A stretch of DNA of 64,000 nucleotides from Paenibacillus sp. PL91 (GTDB lineage Bacteria > Bacillota > Bacilli > Paenibacillales > Paenibacillaceae): positions 310,001-374,000 of the forward strand of contig NZ_JABBYG020000002.1 in assembly GCF_012935325.2 (NCBI RefSeq), in the 5' to 3' direction. Shown here piece by piece: positions 61,465 to 64,000 of the stretch; position 1 is the first letter of the stretch, and each line of letters starts with the position of its first letter. The position numbers were made by a program, and so were the translations under genes. The notes beneath the pieces are model-generated. The model saw only the letters and a program-made list of their open reading frames with translations. It was not told the origin of the DNA and did no database searches.

Positions 61465-63234
61465 ATGGCATTAGACGGTATCGTCACCCATGCGATTACG
61501 CATGACCTACAGCGCTGCGTTGGCGCGCGTATACATAAAATCCATCAGCCCACCGATCACGAGCTTGTTTTCAGCATTCGCGGCGCCGGTACGCAGGGCA
61601 AGCTGCTGCTGTCCGCCAATCCAACCTATCCCCGCGTCCACTGGACTACAGGTACGTATGTCAATCCGATGGAAGCGCCTATGTTCTGCATGCTTCTTCG
61701 CAAGCATTGCGAAGGAGGCATGATCGAATCCATTCGCCAAATCGGGCGCGAGCGGATCATTCATATCGAAGTGAAGCACCGCGACGAGCTCGGCGATCTA
61801 TCAAACAAAACGATAGTCATCGAAATTATGGGGCGGCATAGCAACATTATTTTGATGGACCCATCAACAGGCATCATTCATGACGGCATTCATCATGTCA
61901 CGCCAGCAATTAGCAGCCATCGCATCGTGCTGCCCGGCAGCAGCTACACTTCGCCGCCCGAGCAAGGCAAGCTTGATCCTTTAGCCATCGAGAACGAGCA
62001 GCAGTTTCTTGATGCGCTTAGCGATACCGACGAGACGGCCCCCTTGCACAAAAAACTCGTGGACAAGTTTAGCGGCTTTAGCCCCCTTCTCGCGAAGGAG
62101 CTTGTGCACCGTGCAAACATTGACGCGGTAGAACCTGCAGAAGAAGATGGCGAATCGCAGCAAAGTCTTGCATCATTGTGGAGCAGCTATTCGAGCTTTA
62201 TCGAGCAAGTGAGAAACGATCATTACACGCCAACGATAAAAACAAGCCCGGACACCGGAAAATCGTTTTTCTCCATCACGGAGCTTACGCACATCGACGG
62301 TGAGGCTGTCCTTTATCCGGACATAAGCGCTTGTCTTGAAGGCTTTTACGGCAACAAGGCGGAACGCGACACCGTCAAGCAGCGAGCTGCGGATCTCATT
62401 CGCTTCGTTCAAAATGAAAAAGCCAAGAACATATCCAAAATCAAAAAGCTTGAGGATACGCTCGTTGAAGCGAAGGATGCGGAAAAATATCGAGTGCTCG
62501 GCGAGCTGCTTACCGCTTATATGCATCAAATAAAGCGAGGCGACAAGACTATTGAGCTCGTTAACTTTTACGATGAGGAGCAGGCTGTAGTCAAAATTGA
62601 TCTGGATCCGCAGCTTACGCCATCGGACAACGCCCAGCGATATTTCCGCCGATACACGAAGCATAAGAACAGCTTGTCTATCGTCGCCGAGCAAATGGAG
62701 CTCGCCCGTACCGAAATCCAATATTTCGAAGCGCTGCTGCAGCAGGTCGACAATGCCTCACTCGGGGATATTGGCGAGATACGCGACGAGCTCGTTGAGC
62801 AGGGTTATATGAAGGAGCGCGGCCGGCGCGGTCCGAAGAAGAAAAAAACACTTAAACCGACCTTGCTGTGCTATACCTCCTCTGAGGGAGCAACGATATA
62901 CGTCGGCAAGAACAATACGCAAAATGAATATTTAACGAACCGGCTCGCAGCGCCTTCCGATACTTGGCTCCATACGAAGGATATCCCTGGGTCGCATGTC
63001 GTGATTAGAGGCGGCGACTTCGGCAATGCCACGCTTGAGGAAGCAGCGATGCTATCCGCGCATTACAGCCAAGCGCGCGACTCAAGCTCGATTCCGGTGG
63101 ATTACACGACGATTCGACATGTTCGCAAGCCAAATGGCGCTAAGCCCGGCTTCGTTATTTACGACAACCAGAAGACGCTGTACATTACGCCTGACGAGCA
63201 GCGCATTAAATCGCTTGCAAGCGAATTAAAGTAA
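61465..63234 (+). CDS. rqcH: Rqc2 homologue RqcH (NFACT protein, YloA/FbpA)
   Basis: 589 aa. NFACT-N domain at the start (MALDGIVTHAITHDLQ), two coiled-coil helices in the middle (KKLEDTLVEAKDAEKYRVL), and the NFACT-R domain (DTWLHTKDIPGSHVVIRGG). Binds stalled 50S subunits and adds C-terminal alanine tails for degradation. GAAGCGAGGAACTACACACC before the ATG gives a moderate ribosome site. Confidence 0.95.
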   Translation: MALDGIVTHAITHDLQRCVGARIHKIHQPTDHELVFSIRGAGTQGKLLLSANPTYPRVHWTTGTYVNPMEAPMFCMLLRKHCEGGMIESIRQIGRERIIHIEVKHRDELGDLSNKTIVIEIMGRHSNIILMDPSTGIIHDGIHHVTPAISSHRIVLPGSSYTSPPEQGKLDPLAIENEQQFLDALSDTDETAPLHKKLVDKFSGFSPLLAKELVHRANIDAVEPAEEDGESQQSLASLWSSYSSFIEQVRNDHYTPTIKTSPDTGKSFFSITELTHIDGEAVLYPDISACLEGFYGNKAERDTVKQRAADLIRFVQNEKAKNISKIKKLEDTLVEAKDAEKYRVLGELLTAYMHQIKRGDKTIELVNFYDEEQAVVKIDLDPQLTPSDNAQRYFRRYTKHKNSLSIVAEQMELARTEIQYFEALLQQVDNASLGDIGEIRDELVEQGYMKERGRRGPKKKKTLKPTLLCYTSSEGATIYVGKNNTQNEYLTNRLAAPSDTWLHTKDIPGSHVVIRGGDFGNATLEEAAMLSAHYSQARDSSSIPVDYTTIRHVRKPNGAKPGFVIYDNQKTLYITPDEQRIKSLASELK

Positions 63235-63255
63235 ACAGCAAATTAATGAAGCATG

Positions 63256-63303
63256 AAAAAACACGGCTGCTTATTCTTTTGGAATAAGCAGCCGTGTTTT
63301 TTT
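63256..63303 (+). terminator. terminator of rqcH (bidirectional)
   Basis: AAAAACACGGCTGCTTATTC and its complement around TTTT, then seven T; A-run on the left lets it also end the convergent PHP gene. Confidence 0.92.
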
Positions 63304-63370
63304 GCGAAGCTCTTGCTATCTCCCTCTAGGATAATTGCGCCTATACAGCCGTTCCACTCGGGACAAAATG

Positions 63371-64000
63371 CTATGATTCACTGCGTTCTTTCCGCAAGGC
63401 TGGCTCAAGCTGCTGAAGCACTTTAGCATCTACCGTACGATTGCCTATCTCACCATGAAAAATAACGCCTTGACGCGATCCATGAAAATCCGAGCCGCCT
63501 GTCGCAATTAATTGATATTTCGCTGCGAGCTGCGCATATCGGCTTTCATCCTCAGGGTTGTGATCCGAGTGAAACACTTCGATCCCTTGAATGCCATAGC
63601 GGATAATCTCCTCGACCAATGAATCATTGCCATATAATCCCGGATGCGCAATGACGCTGGTGCCGCCAGCTTCACGAATCCAATCCACAGCCTCGAACGG
63701 ATTCAGCCTCGGAGGGTTGACGTAAGCCGCAGCACCTGTTTTTAAGTAAAGATCAAATGCTTCTTTCATATTGGAAACAATACCTTTGTTTACAAGCACG
63801 GCAGCAATATGAGGACGACCGATACTAACGGCTGCAGCCTGCAACGACTCCATGTTGCTGTTGCCGTGCGCCGCAGCTATGACCTCCTCCATCGTGACCG
63901 CAATTCCGAGCTCGTTCAGCTTATTTAGAATCATCTCATTTCGTTGACCCCTTAATCCCCGGAGGCTTGATAATCGCGAAAGCCACTTCTCGTCTTCGTT
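63371..64000 (-). CDS. PHP-domain phosphoesterase, C-terminal part (5' end outside window)
   Basis: 209 visible residues; the frame stays open to the last base (NEDEKWLSRLSSLRG upstream of the internal ATG). PHP metal motifs: IAHPGLYGNDSL, HSDHNPEDE and GGSDFHGSRQG. Metal-dependent phosphoesterase of the YciV/3',5'-nucleotide phosphatase kind. The N-terminal HSxHTxxSDG motifs lie beyond the edge. Converges on rqcH. Confidence 0.9.
   Translation of the reverse strand, partial: NEDEKWLSRLSSLRGLRGQRNEMILNKLNELGIAVTMEEVIAAAHGNSNMESLQAAAVSIGRPHIAAVLVNKGIVSNMKEAFDLYLKTGAAAYVNPPRLNPFEAVDWIREAGGTSVIAHPGLYGNDSLVEEIIRYGIQGIEVFHSDHNPEDESRYAQLAAKYQLIATGGSDFHGSRQGVIFHGEIGNRTVDAKVLQQLEPALRKERSES

Noticed and set aside
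1-64000. tRNA, rRNA or CRISPR loci
   Set aside because: No cloverleaf-type or rRNA-like sequence and no regular repeat-spacer pattern was recognised by eye; a tRNA scan would be needed to exclude them fully.

Overview
The window is a chromosomal segment of an endospore-forming Bacillota, most probably a Paenibacillus or close relative. This rests on SpoVM, SpoVIF, a GerA/GerC/GerB-type receptor operon, RemA, tiny YjcZ-type proteins, moderate GC, strong Shine-Dalgarno sites and the gene order. No rRNA, tRNA or CRISPR array was seen. Both ends cut a gene: coaD on the left and a PHP-domain protein on the right.

Region 1 (1-0.9 kb) holds coaD and rsmD. A gene-poor gap follows to 2.2 kb, with terminator-like hairpins. 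From 2.2 to 7.4 kb lies a cluster of very small genes: an unknown protein, a DUF2905 membrane protein, an integrase remnant, a YmaF-like His-rich protein, three tandem paralogues of an unrecognised 41-46 aa Cys/Lys-rich protein, a Gln-rich coiled coil, three YjcZ-like tiny membrane proteins and two other small proteins. The three YjcZ genes each carry a CATANNNTA element like the late mother-cell sigma-K -10 box, so this looks like a sporulation small-protein island.

Region 2 (7.5-31 kb) is accessory: a lipoprotein NucB nuclease fused to an Excalibur motif, an MFS exporter, a YhfW-like FAD/Rieske oxidoreductase, an MBL-fold hydrolase, a WGxxGxxG-tailed secreted protein, a GH5 glucanase with a cre site, a nucleotidyltransferase-like protein and a glucosaminidase. 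Next comes a TPP-riboswitch operon for thiamine-precursor uptake (thiY, thiamine-binding protein, thiX, thiZ, TatD-type hydrolase) with a Fur-like box upstream. Then follow a GT2-methyltransferase fusion, a germinant receptor operon, a LexA-box SOS operon (WYL-like small protein, UvrX-type Y polymerase, YolD-like), a DUF2515 protein, an HMCES/YedK protein and SpoVIF.

Region 3 (31-64 kb) is the conserved housekeeping block, nearly all on the minus strand. It reads (right to left on the map) rqcH (plus strand), Ca2+ ATPase, dapF, yitJ, remA, gmk, rpoZ, [insert], coaBC, priA, def, fmt, rsmB, rlmN, prpC, prkC, rsgA, rpe, a small membrane protein, spoVM, rpmB (plus strand), yloU, yloV, degV, recG. 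Genes overlap or sit a few bases apart, so translation, ribosome maturation, Ser/Thr phosphorylation and lipid metabolism genes are probably co-transcribed. Between rpoZ and coaBC sits a roughly 4.3 kb insert with an iron-siderophore binding lipoprotein, an AraC/binding-protein fusion regulator, a NUDIX hydrolase, a YfiT-like enzyme and a small membrane protein. Two Fur-like boxes lie in front of the iron genes.

Most notable: the AraC regulator begins with a segment resembling the N-terminus of IS1634-type transposases; the three-copy unknown small-protein family has a duplicated upstream block; and a TatD hydrolase sits in a thi uptake operon where YlmB would be expected.
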